Assembly (NCBI RefSeq): GCF_009729075.1
Contig: NZ_VTGY01000012.1
Coordinates: 248,001-312,000 of the forward strand
Length of the DNA: 64,000 bases
Reading direction: 5' to 3'
Origin: Mycolicibacterium sp. CBMA 226
GTDB lineage: Bacteria; Actinomycetota; Actinomycetes; Mycobacteriales; Mycobacteriaceae
Shown here piece after piece: positions 43,991 to 52,700 of the stretch (position 1 is its first letter; the number at the start of each line of letters is the position of its first letter). Under the pieces are notes generated by a model. It was not told where the DNA came from, ran no database searches, and saw nothing but the letters and a program-made list of their open reading frames with translations. The position numbers were made by a program, and so were the translations under genes.

Positions 43991-45259
43991 CTAGACGTAG
44001 CGGTTGCGCCCGGCGAACCAACCGGCCGTCAACTGCACGCAGTACACGCTGAAGAACAGCACGAACGGCACGTGCCAGTCGCCGGACAGGTCGTGCAGCA
44101 GCCCGAAGAGGAACGGCCCGGTGCTGGCGAACAGGTAACCGAAGCCCTGGGCCATGCCCGACAGCTGGGCGGTGTCCTCGGCGTTGCGGGCGCGCAGCGC
44201 GATGATGGTCAGCGCCAGCGAGAATGCGCTCAACCCGACGCCGATCATGGTGCTCCACAGCACCGGTGCCGCCATCGGTGCGATCAGCAGGCCGATGGTC
44301 CCGGACACACCCAGGACGCCGAGGCCGACGTTCCACAGGCTCTGGTGCGTGGTGCGGGCCGCCAGCGGCGAGATCAGGAGCGCGACCGGGACACCGATCA
44401 GGGACATGACGCCGGACATCACGCCGGCACTGGTCTTGTCCATGCCGTTGTCGATGAAAATCTGTGGGAGCCAACCCATCATGATGTACGCCAGGAACGA
44501 CTGGCTGCCCATGTAGACCGTCACCGTCCATGCGAGCGGGTTCCGCAGCAGCGAGCGGCGCGTGGTGGACCGGGCCTTGGTGGTCGCCCAGTCGGTGCGG
44601 TGTCGCCGCGCCGCCGGGAGCCACAGCACCAGGGCCGCCAGGGCGAGTGCCGCCCAGATGGCGAGCGACGGACGCCAGCCGCCGAAACTGTGTTCCACCG
44701 CCGGCGTGACGGCGGCGCCGAACGCGCCACCAGCCTGCAGTGCACTGGTGTAGACGCCCGTCATCAAGCCGACGCGGGCGGGGAACGAACTCTTGATGAC
44801 CACCGGGATCAGCACGTTCGCCAGCGCGATACCGGACGACGCGAGCAATGTGGCGCCGAGCATGAGACCGCCGTCGCCGTACGGCCGCACGGCCAGGCCG
44901 AGTGCCAGGACCAGCAGGGCAATCGTCATGGTCCGGCCCAGGCCGAGTCGTTTCGCCAGCAGCGGCGCGCTCGCGCCGGCGGCGGAGAAGCACAGCACTG
45001 GCAGGGTGGTCAGGACGCCGGCCCAGACCGACGACACCCCGAGTGCGCTGCGCATCTCGCCGAGCAGGGGAGCGACGCTCGTGACGGACGGCCGCAGATT
45101 CAAGGCGATGACGACGACCGCCGCGGCCAGCAGTACGCCGTTCGCCGCGCGGGTGCTCGGGCTCGGGGCGACTTCGGGGATTTCGATGGCGCCGTCGAGC
45201 TCGAGTGCCAATTCATCCCCGTAACGGGCGTGTTCGTATCCGTTCACGGCAGCACTCAT
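43991..45259 (-). CDS. MFS transporter, CynX/NimT family
   Basis: 422 residues with 12 predicted helices. LNLRPSVTSVAPLLGEMRS near helix 1 is the CynX/NimT mark (cyanate and 2-nitroimidazole transporter branch), and PLLAKRLGLGRTMTIALLVLA the loop 2-3 motif. The substrate is unknown. It is divergent from a GntR regulator that very probably controls it through the repeats between them. Confidence 0.85.
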   Translation of the reverse strand: MSAAVNGYEHARYGDELALELDGAIEIPEVAPSPSTRAANGVLLAAAVVVIALNLRPSVTSVAPLLGEMRSALGVSSVWAGVLTTLPVLCFSAAGASAPLLAKRLGLGRTMTIALLVLALGLAVRPYGDGGLMLGATLLASSGIALANVLIPVVIKSSFPARVGLMTGVYTSALQAGGAFGAAVTPAVEHSFGGWRPSLAIWAALALAALVLWLPAARRHRTDWATTKARSTTRRSLLRNPLAWTVTVYMGSQSFLAYIMMGWLPQIFIDNGMDKTSAGVMSGVMSLIGVPVALLISPLAARTTHQSLWNVGLGVLGVSGTIGLLIAPMAAPVLWSTMIGVGLSAFSLALTIIALRARNAEDTAQLSGMAQGFGYLFASTGPFLFGLLHDLSGDWHVPFVLFFSVYCVQLTAGWFAGRNRYV

Positions 45260-45265
45260 GCTGTT

Positions 45266-45305
45266 ATGATTGCATACATCCTATGATTGGTTGAAAGGAT
45301 GATTG
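45266..45305. promoter_or_regulatory. Three ATGATTG repeats in the MFS/GntR divergent region
   Basis: ATGATTG occurs at 45266-45272, 45283-45289 and 45299-45305, spaced 17 and 16 bp; the last copy overlaps the GntR start. CATCCT (45277-45282) and AGGATG (45296-45301) add an inverted repeat with a 13-bp centre. These are the likely target of the GntR protein. Confidence 0.5.
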
Positions 45306-45977
45306 GTGGCGCTGAACACAGCCCGACGTGCCGGTCTGGTCGACCAGGTCATCGAACAGCTCCGGAGTTCGGTTGCAGACGGCGAATGGCCCGTCGGGCA
45401 CCGCATCCCGAACGAGACCGATCTGGTCGAGGCGCTCGGCGTCGGCCGCAACACCGTGCGCGAGGCCGTCCGGGCGCTGGCGCATGCCGGCCTGTTCGAG
45501 GTGCGGCAGGGTGACGGCACGTACGTCCGCGCCACCAGTGAGGTGTCAGGCGCGCTGCGCCGGCTGTGCAGCGACGAGTTGCGTGACGTGCTGCAGGTGC
45601 GCCGCGGGCTGGAAGTAGAAGGCGCCCGCCTGGCTGCCACCAACCGGACCGGCGACGACATCGCCACGTTGCGGCGGCTGTTGGACGGGCGCGACAACGA
45701 GCAACGCGCCGGGCATCACGACGAATTCGTCCACGCCGACACCGAATTCCACTGTGCCGTCATGCGGGCGTCGGGCAACGCCATGCTGCTCGACCTGTAC
45801 CTCGGGCTCATCGAGGTCATCACCGCCAGCGTGTCGGTCATGAACGAGACGCCGGTGGAAACCGAGTTCGAGGACCATCACCGGCTGCTCGACCGCATCG
45901 TCGCCGGGGATCCCGGCGGCGCGGCCGCGGCGGCGGCAGTGCTCTTCGACCGCCTCCTCGCCGAGTTGCCTTCCTAG
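45306..45977 (+). CDS. GntR/FadR family transcriptional regulator
   Basis: 223 residues. The winged helix shows LRSSVADGEWPVGHRIPNET and LVEALGVGRNTVREAVRALAHAGLFEVRQGDGTYV. The C-terminal FCD domain has metal-ligand positions in RRGLEVEGARLAA, HADTEFHCAVMRASGN and EDHHRLLDRI. GTG 45306 was preferred over TTG 45303. It faces the MFS gene and probably senses a carboxylate or the transported compound. Confidence 0.88.
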   Translation: MALNTARRAGLVDQVIEQLRSSVADGEWPVGHRIPNETDLVEALGVGRNTVREAVRALAHAGLFEVRQGDGTYVRATSEVSGALRRLCSDELRDVLQVRRGLEVEGARLAATNRTGDDIATLRRLLDGRDNEQRAGHHDEFVHADTEFHCAVMRASGNAMLLDLYLGLIEVITASVSVMNETPVETEFEDHHRLLDRIVAGDPGGAAAAAAVLFDRLLAELPS

Positions 45978-45987
45978 CGAGGACTAA

Positions 45988-47589
45988 CTAGCCGACGCTG
46001 CGCTCCGAGCCGGCCCAGAACTGCGCCCGGACGGCCTTCTTGTCCGGCTTGCCGAGCGCCGTCACCGGCACGGCGTCGACGATGACGACCTGCTTCGGCG
46101 ACTGCACCGAGCCCTTGCGTTCCTTGACCGCGGCCTGAATCTCGGCGGTCATCTTCGCAATCGCCTCCTCGGAGCGATCGGCCTCCGGCCGCAGCACGAC
46201 GACGGCCGTCACGGCCTCGCCCCATTTCTCGTCGGGAGTGCCGACGACGCAGACCTGGGCAATCGAAGGATGTTCGGCGACAACGTCTTCCACCTCACGT
46301 GGGAAGACGTTGAAGCCGCCCGTGACGATCATGTCCTTGGTCCGGTCGACGATGTACCAGAACCCGTCCTCGTCCTCGCGAGCCAGGTCGCCGGTGTGCA
46401 TCCAGCCGTTTTTGAAGGTGTCGGCCGTGGCCTCCGGCAGATTCCAGTAGCCACCCGACAGCAGCGGGCCGGACACGCAGATCTCGCCGACCTCGCCCTG
46501 CTCGACGGGCCGGCCGTCGTCACCCAGCAGCGCGGTCCGCGCGAACAGTGTCGGCCTCCCGCAGGACGTCAGCCGCTTCTCGTCGTGCTCGCCCTTGGCC
46601 AGGTAGGTGATGACCATCGGGGCCTCGGACTGGCCGTAGTACTGCGCGAAGATCGGGCCGAATCGGCGGATGGCCTCGGCCAGGCGCACCGGGTTCATCG
46701 CGGAGGCGCCGTAGTAGACGGTCTCAAGCGACGAGAGGTCTCGCGTGTGCGAATCGGGGTGGTCCATCAGTGCGTAGATCATCGACGGCACCAGCATGGT
46801 GGCGGTGATCTTCTGCTCTTCGATCACCCGCAGCACCTCGGCGGGATCGAACTTCTTGAGCACGATCAGCTCGCCGCCCTTGACAATGGTCGGGGTGAAG
46901 AACGCCGCACCGGCGTGTGACAGCGGCGTGCACATCAGGAAGCGGGGGTGTTCCGGCCACTCCCATTCGGCCAGCTGGATGGTCGTCATGGTGCTGATGG
47001 ACTGCGTGGTACCGATGACGCCCTTGGGCTTACCGGTGGTGCCGCCGGTGTAGGTCAGCCCGCCGACGTGATCGGGTGCCAGGTCAGCGGCCTCGAGCGG
47101 CTGCGGCTCGTACTTCGCGGCTTCGGCGGCCAGGTCGATCGCCGAGCCGATCAGCTCGTCCGGCACCGGGCCGATGGTCAGGATCTGGTTGAGCGACGGG
47201 ACCTTCTCGAGCAGGCCGATGGCGCGTTCCACAAAGGCCTCGGTCGGGTCGATGATCAGCGTCGTGACGCCGGCGTCGGTCAGCACATAGGCGTGATCGT
47301 CCAGCGAGCCGAGAGGGTGTAGTGCCGTGCGGCGGTAGCCCTGCGTCTGGCTGGCGCCGATGATCATCAGCACCTCGGGCCGGTTAAGGGACAGCAGGCC
47401 GCTGCTGGCGCCGGAGCCGGCTCCGAGCGCCTCGAAAGCCTGAATGTACTGGCTGATGCGGTTGGCGAGCTGGCCGCCGGTCAGCGTGGTGTCGCCGAGG
47501 AACAGGACCGGCTTGTCTTTGTTGCGCTTGAGGGCACCAACGGTCAAGTGCCCGGAATGCAGGGGATGGCGCAGCAGGTCGTCACTCAT
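45988..47589 (-). CDS. fadD8: Acyl-CoA ligase FadD8
   Basis: 533 residues, ANL superfamily. AMP motif GGLTYTGGTTGKPKGVIGTT, then YYGQSEAPMVIT, GWMHTGDLAREDEDGFWYIVDRTKDMI and the catalytic lysine in VTALGKPDKKAVRAQ. It activates a carboxylic acid to its CoA ester. A KstR-type box (47600-47613) lies 10 nt before the ATG, which suggests a role in sterol side-chain or ring catabolism. Same position as Rv0551c. Confidence 0.88.
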   Translation of the reverse strand: MSDDLLRHPLHSGHLTVGALKRNKDKPVLFLGDTTLTGGQLANRISQYIQAFEALGAGSGASSGLLSLNRPEVLMIIGASQTQGYRRTALHPLGSLDDHAYVLTDAGVTTLIIDPTEAFVERAIGLLEKVPSLNQILTIGPVPDELIGSAIDLAAEAAKYEPQPLEAADLAPDHVGGLTYTGGTTGKPKGVIGTTQSISTMTTIQLAEWEWPEHPRFLMCTPLSHAGAAFFTPTIVKGGELIVLKKFDPAEVLRVIEEQKITATMLVPSMIYALMDHPDSHTRDLSSLETVYYGASAMNPVRLAEAIRRFGPIFAQYYGQSEAPMVITYLAKGEHDEKRLTSCGRPTLFARTALLGDDGRPVEQGEVGEICVSGPLLSGGYWNLPEATADTFKNGWMHTGDLAREDEDGFWYIVDRTKDMIVTGGFNVFPREVEDVVAEHPSIAQVCVVGTPDEKWGEAVTAVVVLRPEADRSEEAIAKMTAEIQAAVKERKGSVQSPKQVVIVDAVPVTALGKPDKKAVRAQFWAGSERSVG

Positions 47590-47599
47590 AGCCTAAGAC

Positions 47600-47613
47600 T
47601 AGAACGTGTTCTA
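47600..47613. promoter_or_regulatory. KstR-type operator upstream of fadD8
   Basis: TAGAACGTGTTCTA matches the KstR consensus TNNAACNNGTTNNA at all fixed positions and is part of a 20-bp palindrome (47597-47616) broken only at the central GT. It lies 10 nt before the fadD8 start and 73 nt before the divergent amidohydrolase gene, and could control either or both. Confidence 0.75.
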
Positions 47614-47672
47614 GTCCTTAGGTCAAGCCCTTGGAGTTGACGCATCTTGAAACCCGTTGGGCGGACACGCCC

Positions 47673-47678
47673 TAGCAT
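47673..47678 (+). promoter_or_regulatory. Candidate -10 box for the leaderless amidohydrolase gene
   Basis: TAGCAT ends 7 nt before the ATG at 47686. Confidence 0.5.
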
Positions 47679-47685
47679 CCACCTC

Positions 47686-49296
47686 ATGGCCAGCCCTGCC
47701 GACCTCGTCATCGTCGGAAACATCCTGACAGTCGCTCCCGAACGCCCTACCGCCGAGGCACTCGCGGTCACCGACGGCCGGATCGTGGCCGTCGGCTCGC
47801 GCGGCGACGTGCAGCCGTGGATCGGCGCCGACACCGAGGTCCGCGAGGTCGCCGGCTGCGTGCTGCCGGGGTTCGTCGAGGCGCACGGCCACCCGCTGAT
47901 GGAGGCGGTGGTGCTGGGTGGCCGCATGGTCGACATCCGGCCCGTCACGATGCCGAACGCCGCTGACGTCGTGGCCGCGATCCACGCCGAGGTGGCCGCC
48001 CGGGGCGCCGACGGCGCCTACCTGAACGGCTGGGACCCACTGCTGCAACAGGGGCTGCCGGAGCTGACGCTGACGTGGCTCGACGAGACGGCGCCCGACG
48101 GCCCGCTGGTGATCGTGCACAACTCGGGGCACAAGGCGTACTTCAACTCCGCCGCTGCGGCGAACGCCGGGCTGACGCGCGACACCCCGGACCCGCACGG
48201 CGCCAAATACGGCCGCGACGCCGACGGCGAGCTCGACGGCACCGCGGTCGAGACCGGCGCGGTGTTCCCGCTGGTGACGGGTGTGATGACGCCCAGCGAC
48301 TATCCGGCGCTATTGCTCGCCGAGTGTGCGCGGCTGAACGAGGCCGGCCTGACGACGTGTTCGGAGATGGCTTTCGACCCGATGTTCCGGCCGGTTCTGG
48401 AGCAGATGCGCGACAAGCTGACGGTGCGCCTGCGCACGTACGAGATGTCGACGGCGGATCTGCACACCGACGCGTCGCCCGACAACGGTGACGACATGGT
48501 GCGGCAGGCCGGCATCAAAATCTGGGTCGACGGGTCGCCGTGGGTCGGCAACATCGACCTGACATTCCCGTACCTGGACACCGACGCGACCCGCACCATC
48601 GGCGTCGTGCCCGGGTCGTGCGGGCACGCCAACTACACCCGCGAGCAGCTCGCCGAGATCGTGGGCACCTTCTATCCGCAGGGCTGGCAGATGGCCTGCC
48701 ATGTGCATGGTGACCACGGGGTGGACACCATCCTCGATGTCTATGAGGAGGCGCTGCGTCAACATCCTCGCGCCGATCACCGGCTGCGGCTGGAGCACGT
48801 CGGCGCCATCACCCCCGCGCAGCTGCAGCGCGCCCACGATCTCGGGGTCACGTGCAGCGTGTTCGTAGACCAGCTCCACTACTGGGGTGACGTCATCGTC
48901 GACGGGTTGTTCGGCCCCGAGCGTGGGGACGTGTGGATGCCCGCCGGGTCTGCCGTCGCGACCGGCATGCGGATCTCGCTGCACAACGACCCACCCGTGA
49001 CGCCCGAGGAGCCGCTGCGCAACATCAGCGTCGCCGCCACCCGGACCGCGCCGAGCGGGCGCGTCCTGGCGCCGCAGGAACGGCTCACCGTCGACCAGGC
49101 GATCCGGGCCCAGACCATCGACGCGGCCTGGCAGCTGTTCTCCGACGATGTCATCGGTTCGCTGGAAGTCGGCAAGTACGCCGATCTCGTCGTGCTGTCC
49201 GCGGACCCGCGCGCGGTGCCGCCGGAGACCGTCGCCGACCTGGAGGTCCTCGCGACTTACCTGGCAGGACAACAGGTTCACGCCAAAGCGGACTGA
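47686..49296 (+). CDS. Amidohydrolase family protein (YtcJ-like)
   Basis: 536 residues, composite domain amidohydrolase. AGCVLPGFVEAHGHPLMEA holds the first metal-binding HxH; VIVHNSGHKAYFNSAA, MACHVHGDHGVDTIL and HRLRLEHVGAI supply further His ligands, and MRISLHNDPP is the late Asp-containing strand. Such proteins hydrolyse amides or imides; the substrate is not known. It corresponds to Rv0552. A TAGCAT box is 7 nt before the ATG, and the upstream KstR box may reach this promoter too. Confidence 0.85.
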   Translation: MASPADLVIVGNILTVAPERPTAEALAVTDGRIVAVGSRGDVQPWIGADTEVREVAGCVLPGFVEAHGHPLMEAVVLGGRMVDIRPVTMPNAADVVAAIHAEVAARGADGAYLNGWDPLLQQGLPELTLTWLDETAPDGPLVIVHNSGHKAYFNSAAAANAGLTRDTPDPHGAKYGRDADGELDGTAVETGAVFPLVTGVMTPSDYPALLLAECARLNEAGLTTCSEMAFDPMFRPVLEQMRDKLTVRLRTYEMSTADLHTDASPDNGDDMVRQAGIKIWVDGSPWVGNIDLTFPYLDTDATRTIGVVPGSCGHANYTREQLAEIVGTFYPQGWQMACHVHGDHGVDTILDVYEEALRQHPRADHRLRLEHVGAITPAQLQRAHDLGVTCSVFVDQLHYWGDVIVDGLFGPERGDVWMPAGSAVATGMRISLHNDPPVTPEEPLRNISVAATRTAPSGRVLAPQERLTVDQAIRAQTIDAAWQLFSDDVIGSLEVGKYADLVVLSADPRAVPPETVADLEVLATYLAGQQVHAKAD

Positions 49297-49325
49297 GCGC
49301 GCGGCAGACGTGGCAGGCTCAGCAC

Positions 49326-50909
49326 ATGACTGAACTGTCGGCACCCCGATTCCTCGACGAACGTGTTGCCCACTGGGCCGCGACGAAGCCAGACGACGAA
49401 GCGATCACCTACCTGAACAGGACCTGGACGTGGTCGCAGTGGAACGACCGGGTCCGCCGGCTGGCCGGCGCGCTGCAGGCCTGGGGCATCAAACGCGGGG
49501 ACGTCGTGGCGTTCCTCGACAAGAACCACCCGGCCTGCGTCGAGCTGACGCTGGCGGCGGCGTCGTTGGGTGCCGCCAACGCCATCATCAACTTCCGGCT
49601 CGCAGCCGATGAGCTGGACTTCGTGCTGAACGACTGCGGCGCAAAGGTTCTCATCGTCGGCGCCGAGCTGAGGCCGTCGGTCGACAACATCGCCGACAAG
49701 CTCACTCACGTCGAGCACATCGTGAGCGTGACGCCCGAGGGCGGCGCGGACGGTCAAGGCGACGAGTACGAGGCACTGCTGGCCGGCGCCACTCCGGTGG
49801 ACCGCTCGCCTGACGTCCAGTCCGACGACGTGGCCATCATCATGTACTCCTCGGGCACGACGGGCCGGCCGAAGGGCGTCGCGCTCACGCAGGCCAACAT
49901 GATCGCCCACACCATCAACGCCTTCGAAGGCTGGGAGAGCACCCCGGACGACAAGAACCTGGTCGCGATGCCGCTGTTCCACGTCGGTGGCTCGTCGTAC
50001 ATGCAGTACGGGCTGCACAACGGGGTGCCGAGCTACATGACGCGCGACGCCGACGGGGCGTCGCTCGCCGGCGGCATCTTGAACGGCGCCAACCGCACGT
50101 TCCTGGTGCCGGCCGTCCTTGCCAAGGTGCTCGAATCCGGCCCGGATGCGGTGAAGTTGTTCAGTGCGTTGAAGACCTACGCCTACGGCGCCTCCCCGAT
50201 GCCGCTGCCGCTGCTGCGCCAGGCCCTCGCGGCCTGGCCCGAGACCGAGTTCATCCAGGTGTATGGCCTGACCGAGGTCTGTGGCGTGGTCAGTCGGCTG
50301 ATGCCCGAGGATCACCGCGCCGACAACGAGGAGCGGTTGGTCAGCGCCGGCGTGCTGATTCCGCAGGCCGAGGTCCGAGTCGTCAATCCGGAAACCCTCG
50401 AGGATGCGCCCGCCGGCGAACAGGGCGAATTGTGGTTCCGCACACCGACATTGATGAAGGAGTACCTGAACCGACCGGATGCCACAGCCGAGGCCATCAC
50501 ACCCGACGGGTGGTTCCGCACCGGTGACATCGGCCGCGTCGACGCCGACGGCTACATCTTCGTCGAGGATCGGCTCAAGGACATGATCATCTCCGGCGGC
50601 GAGAACATCTACTCCATCGAAGTGGAGCGGGTGCTCGCCGAACATCCGGCGGTGTCCGAGGTCGCGATCATCGGAGTGCCCGACGAGAAGTGGGGCGAAT
50701 CGGTGAAAGCCGTTGTGACGCTGGATAGTTCGGAAGAAGGTGTGTCGGACACCGACCTCATTGCCTTCGCCCGCGAACGCCTCGCTGCCTACAAGTGTCC
50801 CAAGACCATCGACTTCGTCGACGACATGCCCCGCAACCCGACCGGCAAGATCCTCAAGAAGGAACTCCGCAAGCCGTACTGGGAGGGTCGGGACCGCGCC
50901 ACCGTGTGA
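49326..50909 (+). CDS. Acyl-CoA ligase (FadD-type)
   Basis: 527 residues. The AMP motif is AIIMYSSGTTGRPKGVALTQ; further blocks are QVYGLTEVCGVVSRLMPEDH, GWFRTGDIGRVDADGYIFVEDRLKDMI and the catalytic lysine in MPRNPTGKILKKELRKPYW. It differs clearly from FadD8. The position between Rv0552- and menC-like genes is not that of a FadD gene in M. tuberculosis as far as I recall, so this is an added gene. menC begins 14 nt after its stop. Substrate unknown. Confidence 0.87.
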   Translation: MTELSAPRFLDERVAHWAATKPDDEAITYLNRTWTWSQWNDRVRRLAGALQAWGIKRGDVVAFLDKNHPACVELTLAAASLGAANAIINFRLAADELDFVLNDCGAKVLIVGAELRPSVDNIADKLTHVEHIVSVTPEGGADGQGDEYEALLAGATPVDRSPDVQSDDVAIIMYSSGTTGRPKGVALTQANMIAHTINAFEGWESTPDDKNLVAMPLFHVGGSSYMQYGLHNGVPSYMTRDADGASLAGGILNGANRTFLVPAVLAKVLESGPDAVKLFSALKTYAYGASPMPLPLLRQALAAWPETEFIQVYGLTEVCGVVSRLMPEDHRADNEERLVSAGVLIPQAEVRVVNPETLEDAPAGEQGELWFRTPTLMKEYLNRPDATAEAITPDGWFRTGDIGRVDADGYIFVEDRLKDMIISGGENIYSIEVERVLAEHPAVSEVAIIGVPDEKWGESVKAVVTLDSSEEGVSDTDLIAFARERLAAYKCPKTIDFVDDMPRNPTGKILKKELRKPYWEGRDRATV

Positions 50910-50923
50910 GGCACGATGGAGGG

Positions 50924-51895
50924 GTGCCGCCTGCTGCCCCGCCCACCCTGGACGAACTGCTCGAACGGCTGCACGTCGTGTCGCTGCCGATGCGGGTTCG
51001 GTTCCGCGGCATCGACGTTCGTGAAGTCGCGCTGATCGAAGGCCCGTGTGGCTGGGGGGAATTCGGGGCGTTCGTCGAGTACGGCCCGGCCGAGGCGGCG
51101 CACTGGCTGGCGTCCGGCGTCGAGGCGGCATACGAGCCGTCGCCGTCGCCGGTGCGCGACCGTATCCCGATCAACGCGACCGTGCCCGCCGTCGAGGCGG
51201 CGCGGGTGCCCGAGGTGCTGGCCCGCTTCCCGGGCGCCCGGACTGCCAAGGTGAAGGTGGCCGAACCAGGCCAGACGCTGGCCGACGATGTGGCGCGTGT
51301 CGACGCCGTCCGCGCCCTGGTGCCCCTGGTGCGGGTGGACGCCAACGGGGGCTGGTCCGTCGAGCAGGCCGTGGCCGCGGCGCACGCACTGACCGCGTCG
51401 GGGCCACTCGAATACCTCGAACAACCGTGCGCGACAGTGCCGGAACTGGCCGAGCTGCGGCGTCTGGTCGACGTGCCGGTGGCGGCTGACGAATCCATCC
51501 GGAAGGCCACGGACCCGCTGCGCGTCGTGCGCGAGCGGGCGGCGGACGTCGCGGTGGTCAAGGTGGCGCCGCTGGGAGGGGTTTCTCGGCTGTTGGACGT
51601 GGCGGGTCAGATCGACATCCCGATCGTGGTGTCCAGCGCGTTGGATTCCGCGGTCGGCATGACCCGCGGGCTCTTGGCCGCCGGTTGTCTGCCGACACTG
51701 CAACACGCCTGCGGGCTGGGCACGGGTGGGTTGTTCGTCGAAGACGTGGCCGAGGTGCCGCCGCCTGTCGACGGGTTCCTGCCCGTCGGCCCAGTGGTGC
51801 CCGACCGGGCCCGGTTGGCGGGGCTGGCCGCCTCGCCCGCGCGCCTGGATTGGTGGATCGCGCGCGTGCGAGAGTGCTACCCGCTGCTTCCGTGA
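50924..51895 (+). CDS. menC: o-Succinylbenzoate synthase
   Basis: 323 residues, enolase superfamily. Catalytic lysine pair in RTAKVKVAEPG, metal ligands D in VRVDANGGW, E in YLEQPCATV and D in PVAADESIRK, and the second lysine in VAVVKVAPLGGVSRL. It dehydrates SHCHC to o-succinylbenzoate. GTG 50924 was chosen because it gives the usual length of about 325 residues. It is possibly co-transcribed with the acyl-CoA ligase upstream. Confidence 0.94.
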   Translation: MPPAAPPTLDELLERLHVVSLPMRVRFRGIDVREVALIEGPCGWGEFGAFVEYGPAEAAHWLASGVEAAYEPSPSPVRDRIPINATVPAVEAARVPEVLARFPGARTAKVKVAEPGQTLADDVARVDAVRALVPLVRVDANGGWSVEQAVAAAHALTASGPLEYLEQPCATVPELAELRRLVDVPVAADESIRKATDPLRVVRERAADVAVVKVAPLGGVSRLLDVAGQIDIPIVVSSALDSAVGMTRGLLAAGCLPTLQHACGLGTGGLFVEDVAEVPPPVDGFLPVGPVVPDRARLAGLAASPARLDWWIARVRECYPLLP

Positions 51896-52266
51896 AGGCC
51901 GTGGCCGGGACGGTTGCCCCCGTTGCCCCGCCCCCGCCCTTTCCCCTTCTGCCCCGCCTCGCCTCACGCCACCCGTGCGCACGCCTCCTCACAAGTCACA
52001 CCGGCACCATGCGTATCGATTTCTCCACCACCACGCACATCTGGAACTCGGTATCGCCGGTGGTATCAGGGACGATGCGGCCGGCGCGGATTGGCGGGGT
52101 GGTATCGCCGGCGATACCGAGTCCTGTCTGTGGTCGGCGGGCCAGACAGCGTGATACCGCCGGCGATACCGGGATTCGGAAGTGGTTGGGCCAACTGATG
52201 ACTCAACACGCCCGGAACGCACCCGCCCGGAGCGCAGATCGGCGGCGCGGCTACGCGGCCGCACCC
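51896..52266. other. 371-bp non-coding gap between convergent menC and hicB
   Basis: No gene is supported. The left third (51905-51965) is a C-rich, strand-biased stretch. The rest carries three GGTATC/GATACC composite elements and a CTGTCTG/CAGACAG hairpin (52124-52130 with 52143-52149). As both flanking genes end here, promoters are not expected. Confidence 0.6.
52050..52170. repeat. Three regularly spaced GGTATC/GATACC composite elements
   Basis: Each element is two 6-bp half-sites 6 bp apart around a GCCGG(C/T) core: GGTATC-N6-GGTATC at 52050-52067, GGTATC-N6-GATACC at 52101-52118 (a palindrome) and GATACC-N6-GATACC at 52153-52170. Start-to-start distances are 51 and 52 bp. The three show all of the direct, inverted and reversed-direct arrangements. 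Confidence 0.8.
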
Positions 52267-52608
52267 CTAGAAGTCGTCCAAAGACGGTGGCCGAGCGGCC
52301 AGCTTCTGCACGACCCACTGATTCAGCGACACGCCTTGCTCGGCCGCTTCGACACTGAGTTTGGCGTGCATGGCCGTCGGCATCCGCAGCAGGAACTTGC
52401 CGCTGTACTTGCGGTCGGTGACGGACTCGGGTGGCGACACGTCACAGGCCAGCAGGTCGCGGACTTCGTCGGCGACGGTCTGTTCCATGGCGGCGATGGC
52501 GGCCGCCGCGGTCGCGCCCGTCGCCCAGAGGCGCGGGAATTCGAGACAGCCGGCCAGGTATCGGCCGCGCTCCGGTGACCACTCGGCGCGATAGGTGTAC
52601 TGGATCAT
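52267..52608 (-). CDS. HicB-family antitoxin, apparently without a HicA partner
   Basis: 113 residues. The N-terminal HicB domain reads YTYRAEWSPERGRYLAGCLE and EFPRLWATGATAAAAIAAME; the C-terminal ribbon-helix-helix part reads GKFLLRMPTAMHAKLSVEAA and SLNQWVVQKLAA. ATG 52608 was preferred to 52620 or 52638. HicB normally binds the RNase HicA encoded next to it, yet neither the 371-bp gap downstream nor the 92 bp upstream holds a HicA-like frame. Confidence 0.8.
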   Translation of the reverse strand: MIQYTYRAEWSPERGRYLAGCLEFPRLWATGATAAAAIAAMEQTVADEVRDLLACDVSPPESVTDRKYSGKFLLRMPTAMHAKLSVEAAEQGVSLNQWVVQKLAARPPSLDDF

Positions 52609-52700
52609 GGCTCGCAGCATCGTCGTGGGGTACGACACGTGGCCTGATCTGTGGGGTACGCGGCCTGGACGCCATGGCAGCGACGAGTCACGATGAAACC

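Noticed and set aside
52050..52170. GGTATC repeats considered as a CRISPR array
   Set aside because: The half-sites are only 6 bp, occur in both directions, and the 33-34-bp intervals are between composite elements without a constant 25-40-bp repeat; no cas genes are present.
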